Assembly: GCF_009870125.1 (NCBI RefSeq)
Contig: NC_046679.1
Coordinates: 27,032,001 to 27,096,000, forward strand
Direction of reading: 5' to 3'
Length of the DNA stretch: 64,000 nucleotides
DNA from: Drosophila pseudoobscura
Lineage: Eukaryota > Arthropoda > Insecta > Diptera > Drosophilidae
Made by a program: the position numbers and the translations under genes
Part shown: positions 62,084-64,000 of the stretch, piece after piece
How positions within the stretch are numbered: the first letter of the stretch is position 1
Layout of the letters: the number at the start of each line of letters is the position of its first letter
The notes under the pieces: generated by a model
Databases searched by the model: none
Seen by the model: only the letters and a program-made list of their open reading frames with translations
Told to the model about the DNA's origin: nothing

Positions 62084-64000
62084 ATGAGCATGGTGCGGCG
62101 GATAATCTTGTTGGGCCCTAAATACAGCGTCTGGGCAAAGGGTAAGTCTTCTTCACCCTGGCTATTGTTGCTGCAAAAATCATCGCATACGTAACTGCGT
62201 CATTTCCTGCTGGTGCAGCAGCTGATTTCGTATCAGTGCTGTGATCCCAATGCAATGCTGGAGCATTTCCGATTGCCGTTTACCTGTTTTGCTTATCAGA
62301 ATTTTCTAGCCAGGCCCCCCACAAACGGCGCCAAGCTCTGCGCTGCGCCTCTGGGCCACTACCTGAAGGTCGTCTTCTTTTGATATCAAAAAAAGCTGCT
62401 CTCGCGGTCAACATCCCACACAGGGGCGTCTCTCAAAAGGGGATAACCTGTAATGCTATCGATAGACGTTCGATCGTTTTGATTTTACATAAACCAAATA
62501 TGCGGGATTGAAGGCCGCCCAATAAGACCACGTTTATGCACCGTTGCAATACCCTCGAAGGGGTTATGGTAATTACTAGAAGAGGTTGGAGCCCAGATTC
62601 GCTGTAACTATCGATTCCCGATCACCAATCGATTTGCAAAAGAGTATCAAATGCTTCGTCTTCGCGCTTCCGAAAAAAGACCACCTTTCTTGTTTTTGGT
62701 TGGTCTTTGGACTGAACTTGAATTGTCTTAAAAAACAGCTTGTATTATTACTATTGCCTATGCTCTGCTTGGCGTCTGACGCAATGATTTTTTTTATTAT
62801 TACATGGCTTTGGTCGTTGGCGGAATAATTTTTGTTATATTTGATAGCCAGGCTATTATATTTGTGGGCTTACGGGTAAGCTAGGGAAAGCGATCTTACG
62901 CGGAAGTTGATGGCGGGAAATCTACACTTAGAGAAAGTACTGGATTAGCCACTCTTGGAGGTAGATCCTCTAAAATTTAGGGAAGCTATTGTAAAGATGA
63001 TCTTTGAGGCGACAATAATCTGAGAGTGCGATAAAGATACATAGTTTCGACAGTCATCTGTGATCTGTGATATCGGCAGGTGCTAATTGGCCTTGGCCTT
63101 TATTTGCTTCGTATTTTGCGGTTGAAATCCGTCTCTCCCTCTCTGCGTTGCTATCTCTCGTTTGTATGGATTCCGATGCTATTAACCTTTGAAAAGTACA
63201 GGGTCAATGTTTCCATTCTTTTATTGAATTTCCTTTGAATGCCAGCATCCCACTGATTCCTCTTTTGTGTGGCTCTTTCTAGGTGCCGGAGTACCAACCA
63301 CACAGCACTCAGCAAAATGCGCAGCAGCAACAGGAGGAGGAGGGGGACGCGGAGTGTGCGGCGTACGACGCTTCCACTTGGCCACACGCCACTGCGCTGC
63401 CAGCAGGCAGATTGTGCTGGAGCCCGTCATGAATATACCCGCGTACATTGACATCACCAATGGAACGACACAGACGCCGGAGGACTCAAGCGGCGGCAGC
63501 GGAAGCAGCGCCAGCAGTGGCGGCACCTCAAAGATCCCTGGAACCGGCTCGAGTGCTGGCGGAGCGAGCACAACGAGCGGTGGAGATCCGCCGGGCGGTG
63601 GCGACAAGTTTCTGTCGTGCCCGAAATGCGGCAGCGCCTGCACTCAGGTGGAGACGTTCGTCAGCTCGACGCGATTCGTCAAGTGCGCCAAGTGCAACTA
63701 CTTCTTTGTGGTGCTCTCCGAGGTGGAGACCAAGCAGCGGGTCAAGGATGAGCCGAAGAACCAGCGAAAACCCCCACCGCCGCCCCAGAAGATCATGGAG
63801 TACCTCGACAAGCACGTGGTGGGCCAGGACTTTGCCAAAAAAGTGCTCGCCGTGGCGGTCTACAACCACTACAAGCGCATCCACCACAATCTGCCCCAGC
63901 TGCAGCAGCAGCAGAGTGGCGGTCAGGGAGGCACTGGCATGGACGGCATTCCCCGTCCCGATCTCCTGCACATCACGGGCATTGGTCACACCCTAAACAG
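62084..64000 (+). CDS. ClpX: Mitochondrial ClpX ATPase, 5' part (cut by window end)
   Basis: Exon 1 is 62084-62141 (19 codons plus one base) and exon 2 runs from 63283 to the window end, giving about 258 residues. The N-terminus ([20 protein letters not shown]) is basic and lacks acids, like a mitochondrial presequence. A Gly/Ser-rich linker precedes a C4 zinc-binding domain (C132, C135, C154, C157). Then comes [36 protein letters not shown], the start of the AAA+ module, here cited as position about 193-230. The Walker motifs lie beyond the edge. ClpX unfolds substrates for the ClpP protease in the mitochondrial matrix. The 1.14 kb intron contains a perfect TATCGATA at 62457-62464. Confidence 0.93.

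Overview
The window is insect nuclear DNA, clearly Drosophila. It has short GT-AG introns of 55-70 nt, long CAG/CAA repeats inside transcription-factor exons, GAGA and CA/GT microsatellites, DRE (TATCGATA) promoter elements, and the 89B-type gene neighbourhood GATAe / serpent / CG4210 / SIDL / CG12241 / Rpb7 / Surf6 / ClpX. The species is not D. melanogaster as far as I can judge. An obscura-group fly is a guess that I cannot confirm without a search. Exon models were built by hand from ORFs, splice sites and phase, and every model with both ends in the window closes in frame.

Layout. Positions 1-12.9 kb are non-coding flank with a few orphan exon-like signals on the minus strand. 12,950-19,177 (-) is GATAe, with six coding exons, a 45-nt first coding exon and a 3.6 kb first intron. 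19.2-29.6 kb is intergenic: GATA-motif clusters lie just upstream of GATAe, and a repeat-rich, probably inserted block lies at 28.4-29.3 kb. 30,240-40,206 (-) is serpent (srp), with seven coding positions. Position 4 is a choice between exon 4B (N-terminal zinc finger) and exon 4A (no finger). The 4.5 kb first intron holds a possible Tc1/mariner-type MITE. 40.3-50.9 kb is the srp upstream regulatory region, with no convincing gene.

From 51.0 kb the window becomes a compact housekeeping cluster: a spermidine/diamine-type acetyltransferase (+), TRAPPC10/SIDL (-), the TBC-SH3-RUN protein SGSM3/CG12241 (+), RNA polymerase II subunit Rpb7 (-), the nucleolar protein Surf6 (+) and the start of mitochondrial ClpX (+, cut by the window end). 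Two gene pairs are divergent with short shared promoters (SIDL/SGSM3, 404 bp between start codons; Rpb7/Surf6, 201 bp), and DRE or DRE-like motifs recur in them. Two pairs converge tail to tail (CG4210/SIDL and SGSM3/Rpb7).

How they work together: srp and GATAe are GATA factors known in D. melanogaster to act in order, with srp specifying endoderm, fat body and blood, and GATAe maintaining the midgut programme downstream of srp. The GATA-site cluster upstream of GATAe fits that. The right-hand genes are unrelated cellular machinery (vesicle tethering, Rab regulation, transcription, ribosome biogenesis, mitochondrial proteolysis) packed together with shared promoters. I found no wholly new system. 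The most interesting items are a predicted 6-nt microexon in SIDL, a MITE candidate, a perfect 24-bp inverted repeat, a folded GC-rich island downstream of srp, and an orphan coding-exon candidate at 6.4 kb.
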